Of a stretch of 44,960 nt of DNA, positions 9,895 to 18,897 are shown piece after piece; the stretch's first letter is position 1, and each line of letters opens with the position of its first letter. Source of the DNA: Alistipes sp. (GTDB taxonomy: Bacteria; Bacteroidota; Bacteroidia; Bacteroidales; Rikenellaceae). The notes beneath the pieces were generated by a model that was not told the origin of the DNA, made no database searches, and worked only from the letters and a program-made list of their open reading frames with translations. The stretch spans positions 1 through 44,960 of the forward strand of contig JAGBTP010000041.1 in assembly GCA_017631255.1 (NCBI GenBank), written 5' to 3'. A program made the position numbers and the translations under genes.

Positions 9895-10194
9895 TTACTT
9901 CTCAAACTTAGCCTTGATCTTCTCGAGCTGTCGTTTGATTATATCCATTGAGTTATCTACCGCCTCCTCGAATGTGAATGCTCGCTCCTCGACACGGATA
10001 TCGCCACCCGGTACATGGATCGAAATCACTACTACTTTGTTGCCCTTTTCTGAGTCGGGATCGAGGCGAAGTACTACCTCTGCGTCGCCGGCTCTCTCAT
10101 CGACAAAGCGATCCAATCTATCCATCTTCTTCTGAATGAACTCAAGCAGAGGCTTGCCTGCATCGAATTTTACTGACTGAATCTGTACTTTCAT
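9895..10194 (-). CDS. hpf: Ribosome hibernation-promoting factor, short form
   Basis: Binds the decoding region of the 30S subunit in stationary phase and helps inactivate ribosomes. The 99-residue protein begins MKVQIQSVKF and keeps the HPF/YfiA pattern: an alternating strand-helix-strand fold, an acidic loop (DPDSEKGNK) and a Lys-rich C-terminal helix. It lacks the C-terminal dimerisation domain of long HPF, so it belongs to the short class. It lies 147 bases downstream of xerC in the same direction and ends in its own terminator. Confidence 0.93.
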   Translation of the reverse strand: MKVQIQSVKFDAGKPLLEFIQKKMDRLDRFVDERAGDAEVVLRLDPDSEKGNKVVVISIHVPGGDIRVEERAFTFEEAVDNSMDIIKRQLEKIKAKFEK

Positions 10195-10341
10195 AGGTCA
10201 TAAAGTATTAAGTTTATATTATGCCCGGTGCTCCCGTGGCACCAAGCTGTCCAATCAATTTCTCTACCAAAACTCGCAACAGCACCCCAAAAGTGCCGAT
10301 AATCTTATGTCTGCGGCTCAAGCGTACCAATATTTATATAT

Positions 10342-11277
10342 CTACGCCTCCTCGGTTGGTGGTGGTGCCTGCTCACTACCGCGTGGGTGGGCGGCGGCAT
10401 ATACCTCACGAAGCTGCTCGATATTGGTGTGGGTGTAGACCTGCGTCGCCACAAGTGACGAGTGGCCCAGCAACTCCTGTATCTCGCGCAGGTCGGAACC
10501 TCGGTTAAGCAGGTGAGTAGCAAAGGTATGCCTCAGCACATGGGGCGAGGTCTTACCCTGCACGCCCGCACTTCGCAGCACTCCATCGACAACGCGCTCC
10601 ACAGTGCGCTGACTGATACGCCGGCCTTTCTGAGATAAAATTAATGGTTTTTTTTGACCTATGCAAATATTTTGCAATGAAAATTGACTAAAATACTTTT
10701 TTAATATCGGCGCCATACCCTCGACAAGAGGCTGCACACGCACCTTATTTCCCTTACCCACAACGCGTAGCGACGAGTAATCGGGCGCAAGATCCTCGAC
10801 ATTAGCACCCACCAGCTCCGAGAGGCGCAGACCTGCGGTGTAGATGAGCAGCACGATGACCACATTGCGCACACGCAGGAAGTCATCCGACGCCAAGTCG
10901 TCACGCATCGTTGCGAGCAGCTCCTCCATTCGGCTCTCAGGCACGAAGCTGGGCAGGCGTTTGGGGGTCCTGAGTTGCGATATGACCTTGGTGATATTGG
11001 CGTCGACATATCCTCTTGTCGCCATCCAGCGCCAGAGCGTGCGCAGCGACGCCACAGCACGGTTTACCGAGGCGCTCTTGAGTTTTCGCTCCTCGAGGAG
11101 GTGGATAGACCAATCTACAACATCCTCGCGCTTGATTCGTTGGGGTTCAAACTCCTCGCGCGTAGTGCCACACCACGATAGGAACTCATCCACATCGTGA
11201 CGATAGTTACGCACCGTAAGCGGTGAGTAGCGACGCTCACACTCGAGCCACTCCAAGAATTGATCGACGAGGGTCAT
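10342..11277 (-). CDS. xerC: Tyrosine recombinase XerC
   Basis: Site-specific recombinase that resolves chromosome dimers at dif with a XerD partner. The 311 residues have the SAM-like N-terminal core-binding domain (about 5-90) and the catalytic domain with Arg151 (GLRLSE), Lys175 (GKGNK), His246 and Arg249 (HVLRH), His272 (LGHSS) and Tyr281 (VYTHTN), so all active-site residues are present. The adjacent lspA and hpf argue for a housekeeping recombinase rather than a phage or island integrase. Codons for residues about 190-215 form a very AT-rich patch (about 19% G+C by hand count) with an A8 run on the coding strand. XerC versus XerD cannot be settled from one paralogue. Confidence 0.88.
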   Translation of the reverse strand: MTLVDQFLEWLECERRYSPLTVRNYRHDVDEFLSWCGTTREEFEPQRIKREDVVDWSIHLLEERKLKSASVNRAVASLRTLWRWMATRGYVDANITKVISQLRTPKRLPSFVPESRMEELLATMRDDLASDDFLRVRNVVIVLLIYTAGLRLSELVGANVEDLAPDYSSLRVVGKGNKVRVQPLVEGMAPILKKYFSQFSLQNICIGQKKPLILSQKGRRISQRTVERVVDGVLRSAGVQGKTSPHVLRHTFATHLLNRGSDLREIQELLGHSSLVATQVYTHTNIEQLREVYAAAHPRGSEQAPPPTEEA

Positions 11278-11378
11278 AGTTGGGCAGTGTGATCAAATGC
11301 CTGGGTATTATAGGATTATGTGGCGTCGTGACAGGTATTGCCGTGCATCAGCACACCAGCATATCACGACGAAGTCCA

Positions 11379-11987
11379 CTATTTGAAGAAACGATACTGA
11401 AAGATAAGCAGATAGACCACTGCACACGAGATATAGGCATCGGCAACATTGAACACCGCACCGAAGAAGTAGCCGTCGCCACCAACGAGGAAGCGAAGGA
11501 AGTCGGGGCAGCTATCCCACTTGAAGAGTGGCAGGTGCACCATATCGATGACCTTACCCATCAGCAGGCCGCTATCCTGCGTGTCGAGCAGGAGACCATA
11601 GAAAATGCTGTCGACCATATTGCCAATCGCACCAGCGAGGATAAGCACAGCGCCCACAATTACACCCGTAGGCACCTCGCTACGACGCTTAAGCAGGTAG
11701 TCGATACCGTAGATGATGGCGCCAATCATACCGATACGGAAGAGGCTGAGGACGAGCTTACCCCAGTCGATACCGCCATCGGCCGAACCGAGCTGCATAC
11801 CGAAGGCAAAGCCGTTATTCTCGACATAGCAGAGGTTGAACCACGAGAATACCTCAATGCGCTCACCCACCTCCAAATTGAAGTGAACAAGCATCTTAAC
11901 AACCTGATCGATAACGACCAACAACAACACCCATAGGGCAACCTTATATCCCGCCTTCATACCATCTAATGCGTTTATGTTCAACAC
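11379..11987 (-). CDS. lspA: Lipoprotein signal peptidase (signal peptidase II)
   Basis: Inner-membrane aspartyl protease that removes signal peptides from prolipoproteins, and so serves the several lipoproteins in this window. The 202 residues contain four hydrophobic segments and both catalytic aspartates, Asp126 in GNMVDS and Asp183 in FNVADAYI. An Asn-Gly motif (VENNGFAFG) precedes them as expected. The start is uncertain: the ATG at 11960 gives MKAGYKVALW, a more typical beginning, while 11987 adds nine residues. A TATATTTG element on the minus strand (12058-12051) is a possible -7 box. A loop of about 25 residues before the second Asp is slightly longer than in E. coli. Confidence 0.94.
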   Translation of the reverse strand: MLNINALDGMKAGYKVALWVLLLVVIDQVVKMLVHFNLEVGERIEVFSWFNLCYVENNGFAFGMQLGSADGGIDWGKLVLSLFRIGMIGAIIYGIDYLLKRRSEVPTGVIVGAVLILAGAIGNMVDSIFYGLLLDTQDSGLLMGKVIDMVHLPLFKWDSCPDFLRFLVGGDGYFFGAVFNVADAYISCAVVYLLIFQYRFFK

Positions 11988-12079
11988 TATAACACCTCAC
12001 CACCTCGACTCCATAGTCCGAGAGCGGCGAAATGATAAATAAATTTTGCACAAATATACGAAATTTCAAAAAAATATGC

Positions 12080-12087
12080 TACTTTTG
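12080..12087 (+). promoter_or_regulatory. -7 element of the tRNA-Leu promoter
   Basis: TACTTTTG matches TAnnTTTG and ends 14 bases before the tRNA 5' end. No clear TTTG is seen at -33. Confidence 0.5.
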
Positions 12088-12101
12088 TGCGCTGAAACGC
12101 T

Positions 12102-12182
12102 GCCCAGATGGCGAAATGGTAGACGCGCTCGTTTCAGGTGCGAGTGCTTAACGGCGTGTAGGTTCGAGTCCTATTCTGGGCA
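12102..12182 (+). tRNA. tRNA-Leu (anticodon CAG)
   Basis: A full cloverleaf can be drawn: acceptor stem GCCCAGA/TCTGGGC, a D arm, an anticodon stem CTCGT/GCGAG around loop TTCAGGT with anticodon CAG, a long class-II variable arm (TGCTTAACGGCGTG) and a T arm with TTCGAGT. The long variable arm and anticodon identify tRNA-Leu reading CUG. The CCA end is not encoded. It is a lone tRNA gene with a terminator immediately after. Confidence 0.96.
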
Positions 12183-12183
12183 C

Positions 12184-12216
12184 AAAAAAGAGGAGACAAA
12201 CGCTCCTCTTTTTTTT
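12184..12216 (+). terminator. Terminator after tRNA-Leu, usable from both sides
   Basis: GAGGAG (12190-12195) pairs with CTCCTC (12203-12208), with six A before and eight T after, so it could also stop transcription coming from the DUF5020-like gene. Confidence 0.85.
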
Positions 12217-12274
12217 GTACCCTATGGGCAACATTATAAATATTCGAAAGTCCTATTAGACTACACCTCGGCGA

Positions 12275-12982
12275 CTAATTAAAATTCCACTTAAGACCTA
12301 CGGCTGGCATTGCGCTGAAGCCTGGCTTAACGAAGTTATACGAGAGCTCGACCTCACCACCAATACTCAGGCGCACCTTCTCCATACCTGGAATCTTGTA
12401 GAGGTTAACCCAGAACTGAGGCTCTGCAATGAAGATATAGCTTGTATTCTGCCAAGCGCGTGCCTCGCGCCAGAAGTCAGCAAAGCCATTGAAGTCGCAC
12501 CAGCCCTTCGCGAAGTTGATGTTCCACACACCTGTAATCTGGAAGTTGTGGACATCTCTGCCGCCATGAGCATTCACCGTACCAGGGATGAGCTTATACA
12601 TCGCAGACAACGACCAAGTCTTGCAGTAATCCTTCGAGTGGCCCGAGTATGTCAAACCTGCCAACCACGCGTTGTTGAACGAGCCTGCCGTGGTGTTGAG
12701 GCCACCGTCGTACTCGAGATGTACCGACATCCAGCCCATCTTGCTATCCTGCCAGAAGTTGAGCTCACGGGAAATCTCCCAATAAGCACCCACAACCTTT
12801 GGACTGTAATCCATATCGATGAAGAAGAATGTGCTACCACCGGCATCGGGGCGGAACATCTCCACGGTCGATGTTGCGCAGTTACGACCTGTGTCGTACA
12901 ACAACTGTAAATTCTGTGCCTTAGCACTCTCGATGGCACAAAGCGCTGCCATCGCTACGAGGATTAGGAAAAATCTCTTCAT
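12275..12982 (-). CDS. DUF5020-like outer-membrane beta-barrel protein
   Basis: Probable outer-membrane channel or barrel protein. The 235 residues start with a clear signal peptide (to about 22, cleavage after AKA). The rest is an alternating aromatic/polar beta pattern, rich in Trp, Tyr and Phe, without further hydrophobic helices; it recalls DUF5020 proteins, which resemble the nucleoside channel Tsx. I assign this from memory of the family, so substrate and role are open. A TATATTTG element lies on the minus strand (13017-13010) about 30 bases upstream. The gene stands alone between the tRNA and nifJ. Confidence 0.72.
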   Translation of the reverse strand: MKRFFLILVAMAALCAIESAKAQNLQLLYDTGRNCATSTVEMFRPDAGGSTFFFIDMDYSPKVVGAYWEISRELNFWQDSKMGWMSVHLEYDGGLNTTAGSFNNAWLAGLTYSGHSKDYCKTWSLSAMYKLIPGTVNAHGGRDVHNFQITGVWNINFAKGWCDFNGFADFWREARAWQNTSYIFIAEPQFWVNLYKIPGMEKVRLSIGGEVELSYNFVKPGFSAMPAVGLKWNFN

Positions 12983-13125
12983 ATTATCAACTATTTAGGC
13001 GTCAGTTTACAAATATACGAAAAAGTCACGAAACTGCCACCACTTTCCCCAATATGTTTAGCACCTTGTCCTCCCCGCATTTAGCATTGCGCCACCACGC
13101 CACCACCAAGCGCCGCCCTCGCAAC

Positions 13126-13159
13126 AAAAAAAAATGTGGGCAGCCAAGGCTACCCACAT
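13126..13159 (-). terminator. Intrinsic terminator after nifJ
   Basis: On the minus strand ATGTGGGTAGCC pairs with GGCTGCCCACAT (one wobble) and runs into nine T. Confidence 0.92.
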
Positions 13160-13202
13160 CTCTATTAGTATATGGTGCGGAGCGCCGCACCATCAGGAGC
13201 GA

Positions 13203-16200
13203 TTACTCCATCTTTGTGCGCTTAACATATGAGTTGTAACGCCACTTTGCGTTCTCCTCAGCCGCCTCGAAGAGCTGCTCAGCCTCTGCTGGGAAGGCCT
13301 TCTTGAGCGATGTGTAGCGTACCTCCTTCATCAAGAAGTCACGGAACTTCGACCAATCTGGCTCCTTAGAGTCGAGAACAAATGGGTTCTTACCCTCAGC
13401 CTCGAGCTGTGGGTTGTAGTGCCACAAGTGCCAGTAACCACACTCAACAGCCTGCTTGCCGATGGTCTGAGTACGGGTCATACCGCCCTTGATACCGTGG
13501 TTGATACATGGTGCGTAGGCGATGATGAGTGATGGACCTGGGTATGCCTCTGCCTCCTTTAGGACATTGAACAACTGCTGCTGCGATGCACCGATAGATA
13601 CCTGAGCAACATATACATAGCCGTAGGTCATAGCGATAGCACCGATATCCTTCTTGCGGATGCGCTTACCTGCCGAAGCGAACTTAGCAACAGCGCCCAC
13701 AGGGGTAGACTTAGATGACTGACCACCGGTGTTAGAGTAAACCTCAGTATCGACGATAAGGACATTCACATCCTCGCCCGATGCGAGCACATGGTCAACA
13801 CCGCCAAAGCCGATATCGTAACCCCAACCGTCACCACCGATAATCCACTGAGACTTCTTAACGAGCCAATCCTTGTACTCGAGGATAGTCTTGCAGTAGT
13901 CGCAGTCGCACGCCTCGAGCATAGGAATCATACGGTCGGCGATGCTGCGTGTAGCGGCAGCGAGGGCGCGAGAGTCGATCCACTCCTGCATAAGAGCCTT
14001 GAGCTCGTCAGAGCAGCATGAGCACTCAGCGATAGCCTTAGTCATAACATCTGCGAGAGCCTCACGAATCTTCTCAACACCGACGCGCATACCGAGGCCA
14101 AACTCAGCGTTGTCCTCGAAGAGTGAGTTAGCCCAAGCAGGACCCTGACCCGCCGCGTTGGTGCAGTATGGAGTTGAAGGTGCTGAACCAGAGTAGATAG
14201 ATGTACAACCGGTAGCGTTAGCAACCATCATACGGTCGCCGAAGAGCTGGGTGATAGCCTTGATATATGGGGTCTCACCGCAACCAGCACAAGCACCTGA
14301 GAACTCGAACAATGGCTTAGCGAACTGCAAATTCTTAACCGACTTAGTCTTATCGACATACTCAGTATAGCCAATCTCCTTAGTCACCTTATCCCAATTC
14401 TCAGCCTGAGGCATCTGCTCAGCCAAAGGTCGCATAACGAGTGCCTTATCCTTTGCAGGACATACATCCACACAGTTGTTACAGCCTGTACAATCCATAG
14501 GCGACACCTGGATGCGGAACTTGAGAGCCTTAGTCTCGCCCAAGCCCTGCTTCCACTCGAGGCCTGAAGCTGCTGCCTGCTCCTCAGTAGCGAGGAATGG
14601 GCGGATAGCAGCGTGAGGACATACATATGCACACTGGTTACACTGGATACAGTTAGCAATCTGCCACTCAGGAACGCTAGTAGCGATACCTCGCTTCTCG
14701 TATGCAGCAGTGCCGTTATCCCAAGTACCATCCTCACGACCGTTGAATGCCGATACAGGGAGCTGGTCACCCTTGAGTGCGTCAATAGGCTTGCAAACAT
14801 CTCGTACGAAGGCTGGGACATCAGCAGCTACCGCAGCAGCCTTGTGCTCGCACTCGAGTGCTGCCCACTCTGCTGGAACCTCAACCTTAACAACAGCCTC
14901 GCAACCTGCGTCAACCGCTGCGTAGTTCATATTCACGATATCCTCACCCTTGTTGCCGTAAGACTTGTAGATAGCCTTCTTCATCTCCTCGACAGCCTTC
15001 TCGATAGGAATGATGTCGGCAATCTTGAAGAACGCTGCCTGCATAATGGTGTTGGTGCGTGAACCAAGACCGAGCTCAGCGGCAATCTTAGTAGCGTTGA
15101 TGATATAGAAGTTGATACCGTTCTTAGCGAGGTAAGCCTTCATATGTGCTGGCAAGGTAGCGCAAGTGGTCTCTGCGTCGTTCACTGAGTTGAGGAGGAA
15201 CGAGCCACCACGCTTAAGGCCCTTGAGTACATCGTACTTCTCGACATACGATGGTACATGACACGCCACGAAGTCTGGTGTAGTCACCAAGTATGGCGAA
15301 GTGATAGGCTTATCACCGAAGCGGAGGTGCGACGAGGTGTAACCACCCGACTTCTTCGAGTCGTAAGAGAAGTAAGCCTGGCAGTACTTGTTAGTCGAGC
15401 CACCGATAATCTTAATTGAGTTCTTGTTAGCACCCACAGTACCATCTGAACCAAGACCGAAGAACAACGCCTCGAAGGTACCCTCCTTAGCCATTGAGAT
15501 CTCCTCGCCAACAGAGAGTGACAACATAGTCACATCGTCATTGATACCTACGGTAAAGTGGTTCTTAGGCTCAGCAGCTGCGAGGTTAGCAAATACTGCG
15601 AGCATCTGTGCTGGAGTAGTATCCTTTGATGAGAGACCGTAGCGGCCACCGATAATCATAGGACGGTTCTCGCACTCATAGAACGCATCGCGGATGTCAA
15701 GGAGAAGTGGCTCGCCGTTAGAACCTGGCTCCTTAGTACGATCGAGCACGCAGATGCGCTTAACGCTCTTAGGCATCACATTGAAGAGGTACTTAGCCGA
15801 GAATGGACGGTAGAGGTGAACGGTGATAACACCCACCTTCTCGCCCTGTGAGCGGAGGTAGTCAACGCACTCCTTGATGGTCTCGGTGATGGAGCCCATA
15901 GCGATGATGATACGCTCAGCCTCAGCGTCACCGTAGTAGGTGAATGGCTTGTACTCACGACCTGTGATAGCAGAAATCTTCTCCATCGCCTCAGCAACCA
16001 TATCAGGCACTGCGTTGTAGAACTTGTTTGACGCCTCACGAGTCTGGAAGTAGATATCTGGGTTCTGCGCAGTACCGCGTGTTACAGGGTGCTCAGGGTT
16101 GAGGGCACGGCGGCGGAACTCCTTAAGAGCCTCACGGTCGAACATAGCTGTGAGCGATGCCTCGTCGATAAGTTCAATCTTCTGAATCTCGTGCGATGTA

Positions 16201-16727
16201 CGGAAGCCATCGAAGAAGTGAACGAATGGGATGCGAGCCTTGAGGGCTACGATGTGTGCAACACCTGCCAGGTCCATAACCTCCTGAACAGATGATGTAG
16301 CAAGCATCGCAAAGCCTGTCTGGCGCACAGCCATCACATCCTGATGGTCACCAAAAATTGAGAGAGACTGTGCCGCAAGCGCACGCGCCGATACATGGAA
16401 TACGCCTGGAAGCAACTCACCAGCAATCTTGTACATATTAGGCACCATAAGAAGCAAGCCCTGCGATGCGGTAAATGTCGATGTGAGGGCACCGCTCTGA
16501 AGCGAACCGTGAACAGCACCCGCTGCACCAGCCTCAGACTGCATCTCAACGACCTTTACAGTATCACCAAAAATGTTCTTCTTACCCTGTGCCGACCACT
16601 CATCCACAAGCTCAGCCATTGTCGATGAGGGGGTAATGGGATAGATGGCTGCTACCTCCGAGAACATATATGCAATATGTGCCGCAGCGTAGTTACCATC
16701 GCAAGTGATAAATCTCTTCTCTCTCAT
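13203..16727 (-). CDS. nifJ: Pyruvate:ferredoxin (flavodoxin) oxidoreductase, single-chain
   Basis: Cytoplasmic enzyme that converts pyruvate and CoA to acetyl-CoA and CO2 while reducing ferredoxin, the main pyruvate-oxidising step in anaerobic Bacteroidales. The 1174-residue chain has the usual domain order: pyrimidine-binding domain with YPITPSS at 29-35, CoA/transketolase-C-like domain, gamma domain with GLGSDGTVGANK near 425-435, a two-[4Fe-4S] ferredoxin domain (Cys693, 696, 699, 703 and Cys746, 749, 752, 756) and the TPP domain with the third cluster ligands Cys813, Cys816 and Cys841 and the GDGWGYDIG motif. Length is normal. A TACCTTTG element on the minus strand at 16871-16864 may be the -7 box of a promoter with a leader of about 130 bases. 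Confidence 0.97.
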   Translation of the reverse strand: MREKRFITCDGNYAAAHIAYMFSEVAAIYPITPSSTMAELVDEWSAQGKKNIFGDTVKVVEMQSEAGAAGAVHGSLQSGALTSTFTASQGLLLMVPNMYKIAGELLPGVFHVSARALAAQSLSIFGDHQDVMAVRQTGFAMLATSSVQEVMDLAGVAHIVALKARIPFVHFFDGFRTSHEIQKIELIDEASLTAMFDREALKEFRRRALNPEHPVTRGTAQNPDIYFQTREASNKFYNAVPDMVAEAMEKISAITGREYKPFTYYGDAEAERIIIAMGSITETIKECVDYLRSQGEKVGVITVHLYRPFSAKYLFNVMPKSVKRICVLDRTKEPGSNGEPLLLDIRDAFYECENRPMIIGGRYGLSSKDTTPAQMLAVFANLAAAEPKNHFTVGINDDVTMLSLSVGEEISMAKEGTFEALFFGLGSDGTVGANKNSIKIIGGSTNKYCQAYFSYDSKKSGGYTSSHLRFGDKPITSPYLVTTPDFVACHVPSYVEKYDVLKGLKRGGSFLLNSVNDAETTCATLPAHMKAYLAKNGINFYIINATKIAAELGLGSRTNTIMQAAFFKIADIIPIEKAVEEMKKAIYKSYGNKGEDIVNMNYAAVDAGCEAVVKVEVPAEWAALECEHKAAAVAADVPAFVRDVCKPIDALKGDQLPVSAFNGREDGTWDNGTAAYEKRGIATSVPEWQIANCIQCNQCAYVCPHAAIRPFLATEEQAAASGLEWKQGLGETKALKFRIQVSPMDCTGCNNCVDVCPAKDKALVMRPLAEQMPQAENWDKVTKEIGYTEYVDKTKSVKNLQFAKPLFEFSGACAGCGETPYIKAITQLFGDRMMVANATGCTSIYSGSAPSTPYCTNAAGQGPAWANSLFEDNAEFGLGMRVGVEKIREALADVMTKAIAECSCCSDELKALMQEWIDSRALAAATRSIADRMIPMLEACDCDYCKTILEYKDWLVKKSQWIIGGDGWGYDIGFGGVDHVLASGEDVNVLIVDTEVYSNTGGQSSKSTPVGAVAKFASAGKRIRKKDIGAIAMTYGYVYVAQVSIGASQQQLFNVLKEAEAYPGPSLIIAYAPCINHGIKGGMTRTQTIGKQAVECGYWHLWHYNPQLEAEGKNPFVLDSKEPDWSKFRDFLMKEVRYTSLKKAFPAEAEQLFEAAEENAKWRYNSYVKRTKME

Positions 16728-16961
16728 ATTTCATCTAAAGTTATAATGTTTTCCTATCTCATTCGTCGCCCGACCCCGCTGCAAGCAATCGCTCGCCCGC
16801 ATTTGGAGTGTACCACACAGCGCGCCTCTGCGCCATTAGATACCGATGCGACAAAAATCGGGGCAAAGGTACGCAAATAACACGAAAAATCATAGTATTT
16901 TTGCTGTTAACTTTTTAACACATCACTATTGGTCAATTTTACCCCTCACCGCTATGCTGCA

Positions 16962-16984
16962 ATATAGCTCAATTATAGCTATAT
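16962..16984. repeat. Inverted repeat ATATAGCT-N7-AGCTATAT
   Basis: Perfect 8-bp arms with a 7-base spacer in AT-rich DNA; may be an operator or may be chance in such sequence. Confidence 0.5.
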
Positions 16985-17002
16985 ATAGGGTATCTGGGGG
17001 CG

Positions 17003-17021
17003 ATACCACGAGTCGTGGTAT
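17003..17021. promoter_or_regulatory. Palindrome ATACCACGA-G-TCGTGGTAT, possible operator
   Basis: Perfect 9-bp arms around a single central base. The tight centre cannot form a normal hairpin loop without opening pairs, so a protein-binding site is more likely than a terminator, though GTTCGTTTTT follows. Confidence 0.55.
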
Positions 17022-17123
17022 TGTTCGTTTTTAGAACATCACACTCCGCCGCTCGATATTTCGACGGCATAAAATTGAGGCTTTTATGACCACGAATTAA
17101 TTATTTTTAGTTACCTTTGTGCT

Positions 17124-17906
17124 ATGAGACTAACATTTTTAGGCACCGGCACATCACAAGGAGTGCCCGTAATAGGCTGTAAATGTGAGGTTTGCACCTC
17201 AGCAGATAAGCGCAATAGGCGTCTCCGCACCTCGGCAATGGTCGAGATAGATGGCAAGCGTATCGCCATCGACGCAGGCCCCGACTTCCGCTACCAGATG
17301 CTGCGCGAGGATGTGCGCCACCTCGACGCCATACTCCTTACGCACCAGCATAAGGACCATATCGGCGGCATCGACGATGTGCGAGCCTTCAACTTCGTGG
17401 ACTACCCCACCATTCACATTATGCACCTCTACGGCAACGCCCCCACCATCGAGGCTGTGCGTCACGACTTTGGCTACGCCTTTGCGGCGGACAAATATCG
17501 CGGTGTGCCCGAAATTGAGCTGCATACGATAGACGAGGCGCAGAGTTTCAGCGTCGAGGGCATCGAGATTGTGCCAATCGTTGGCAAGCACTCGGAGCGT
17601 TTTCGCTCTGTTGGCTACCGCATTGGCGCCCTCGCCTACCTTACCGATATGAACTACATCGCCCCAGAGGAGGAGGCGAAACTTCGAGGCGTGGACACGC
17701 TGGTTATCAACGCCCTACGCTGGGAGAGTCACAGCTCGCACTACTCCGTAAGCGAGGCGTTGTCGCTAATCGAGCGCGTGACACCACGCGTGGCATACCT
17801 CACGCATATGTCGCACCGCATAGGGTTGCACGCCGACACGGAGAGCAAACTGCCCGAAGGTGTTTTTATGGCCTACGACGGCCTTAGAGTTGAGATTAAT
17901 GAGTAA
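17124..17906 (+). CDS. Metallo-beta-lactamase-fold hydrolase (PhnP/RNase Z-like)
   Basis: Probable phosphodiesterase of the metallo-beta-lactamase superfamily. The 260 residues start with the strand MRLTFLGTGTSQGVP and have the metal motif THQHKDH with His74, His76, Asp78 and His79, later metal ligands in VGKHSERF and YLTHMSHRIG, and a Cys group (19, 21, 24) like the structural zinc site of PhnP. Members act on cyclic phosphate esters or nucleic acid ends; no phn genes are near, so PhnP function is not claimed. A TACCTTTG box ends only five bases before the ATG, suggesting a very short or absent leader. The SDR gene follows after 18 bases. Confidence 0.85.
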   Translation: MRLTFLGTGTSQGVPVIGCKCEVCTSADKRNRRLRTSAMVEIDGKRIAIDAGPDFRYQMLREDVRHLDAILLTHQHKDHIGGIDDVRAFNFVDYPTIHIMHLYGNAPTIEAVRHDFGYAFAADKYRGVPEIELHTIDEAQSFSVEGIEIVPIVGKHSERFRSVGYRIGALAYLTDMNYIAPEEEAKLRGVDTLVINALRWESHSSHYSVSEALSLIERVTPRVAYLTHMSHRIGLHADTESKLPEGVFMAYDGLRVEINE

Positions 17907-17924
17907 TTTGAAATATTCGAGATT

Positions 17925-18743
17925 ATGGCAAACTATCTGAAGGATAAGAGAATAGTGATAACAGGAGCTTCGTCGGGCATCGGCGAGGCTATGGCACGCG
18001 AGTATGCCAAGATGGGGGCAAAGGTCGTTATGGCGGCACGCCGTAGCGAGGAGCTGGAGCGCATCGCTGCTGAGATTGGCAATGCAGGTGGTAGCGTGGC
18101 CTTTGCTGCGTGCGATGTTACGAAGGAGGAGGAGTGCAAGCATCTGATGGAGGTGGCTGTCGAGGCTTTTGGTGGCATCGATGTGCTCATCTGCAACGCT
18201 GGTCTATCGATGCGCGCACTGTTTGACGACTGTGACCTTAGTGTGCTGCACCGCCTTATGGATGTCAACTTCTGGGGTACGGTGAACTGCACCAAGTACG
18301 CGCTCAAGTGGTTACAGCAGTCGAAGGGCTCGCTTGTAGGCATCTCGTCGGTGGCGGGCATACACGGACTACCAGGCCGCACGGGATACTCGGCATCGAA
18401 GTATGCGATGACGGGCTTCCTCGATACCATCCGCATAGAGAACCTCAAGAAGGGGCTCCACGTTATGACCGCCTGCCCAGGCTTCACGGCATCGAATGTA
18501 CGCTTCTCAGCCCTTACAGCCGACGGCACACAGCAGGGCGAGACACCACGCGACGAGGCTAAGATGATGACACCCGAGGATGTGGCACACATCGTGGCTA
18601 AGGGCATCCAGCGCCGCAAGCGCCTCTGCTTGATGGAGTGGGAGGGTCGTGGCACTCACCTACTTAAGAAGTTCTTTCCAGCGCTCGTCGACAAGCTCTT
18701 CTACGCCGTTATGTCAAGAGAGCCCGACTCACCGCTTAAGTAA
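17925..18743 (+). CDS. Short-chain dehydrogenase/reductase
   Basis: NAD(P)-dependent oxidoreductase of the classical SDR family; substrate unknown. The 272 residues show the cofactor motif TGASSGIG (13-20), NAG at 91-93, catalytic Ser141/142 (GISSVAG) and the YxxxK pair Tyr155 and Lys159. The pair Arg39-Arg40 after the second strand favours NADP(H). A C-terminal extension with a hydrophobic segment (LLKKFFPALVDKLFYAV) may lie on the membrane. It is in one unit with the upstream MBL-fold gene and ends at a strong terminator. Confidence 0.9.
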   Translation: MANYLKDKRIVITGASSGIGEAMAREYAKMGAKVVMAARRSEELERIAAEIGNAGGSVAFAACDVTKEEECKHLMEVAVEAFGGIDVLICNAGLSMRALFDDCDLSVLHRLMDVNFWGTVNCTKYALKWLQQSKGSLVGISSVAGIHGLPGRTGYSASKYAMTGFLDTIRIENLKKGLHVMTACPGFTASNVRFSALTADGTQQGETPRDEAKMMTPEDVAHIVAKGIQRRKRLCLMEWEGRGTHLLKKFFPALVDKLFYAVMSREPDSPLK

Positions 18744-18794
18744 GCCCATCGCAATAGAGGGTTATACTTTGGCGATTCAGTATATTATATAAAG

Positions 18795-18834
18795 TATGAG
18801 CCTGCCCCACCTGGGACAGGCTCATATTTTTTTT
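18795..18834 (+). terminator. Intrinsic terminator after the SDR gene
   Basis: A 14-bp stem (18795-18808 with 18813-18826, one mismatch) is followed by eight T. Confidence 0.93.
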
Positions 18835-18897
18835 CACAATCGCACGCCATACTTATCCGTAATTTGAGATCAGAAGGTGTGAGATGCAATGCTCGAC

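Larger units (their letters stand above)
16728..17123. other. Divergent intergenic region between nifJ and the MBL-fold hydrolase
   Basis: No gene. It holds possible -7 boxes in both directions (16864-16871 minus, 17112-17119 plus) and two inverted repeats (16962-16984 and 17003-17021) between them, a layout that would suit a regulated divergent promoter region. Confidence 0.55.

Noticed and set aside
10342-12182. Integrase next to a tRNA gene, suggesting a genomic island
   Set aside because: The recombinase has XerC features and sits with lspA and hpf; no island cargo, direct repeat of the tRNA end or composition shift is seen.
17003-17032. Palindrome plus T run as a terminator
   Set aside because: No gene on the plus strand ends before it, and a one-base centre gives a poor hairpin loop; a binding site is more likely.
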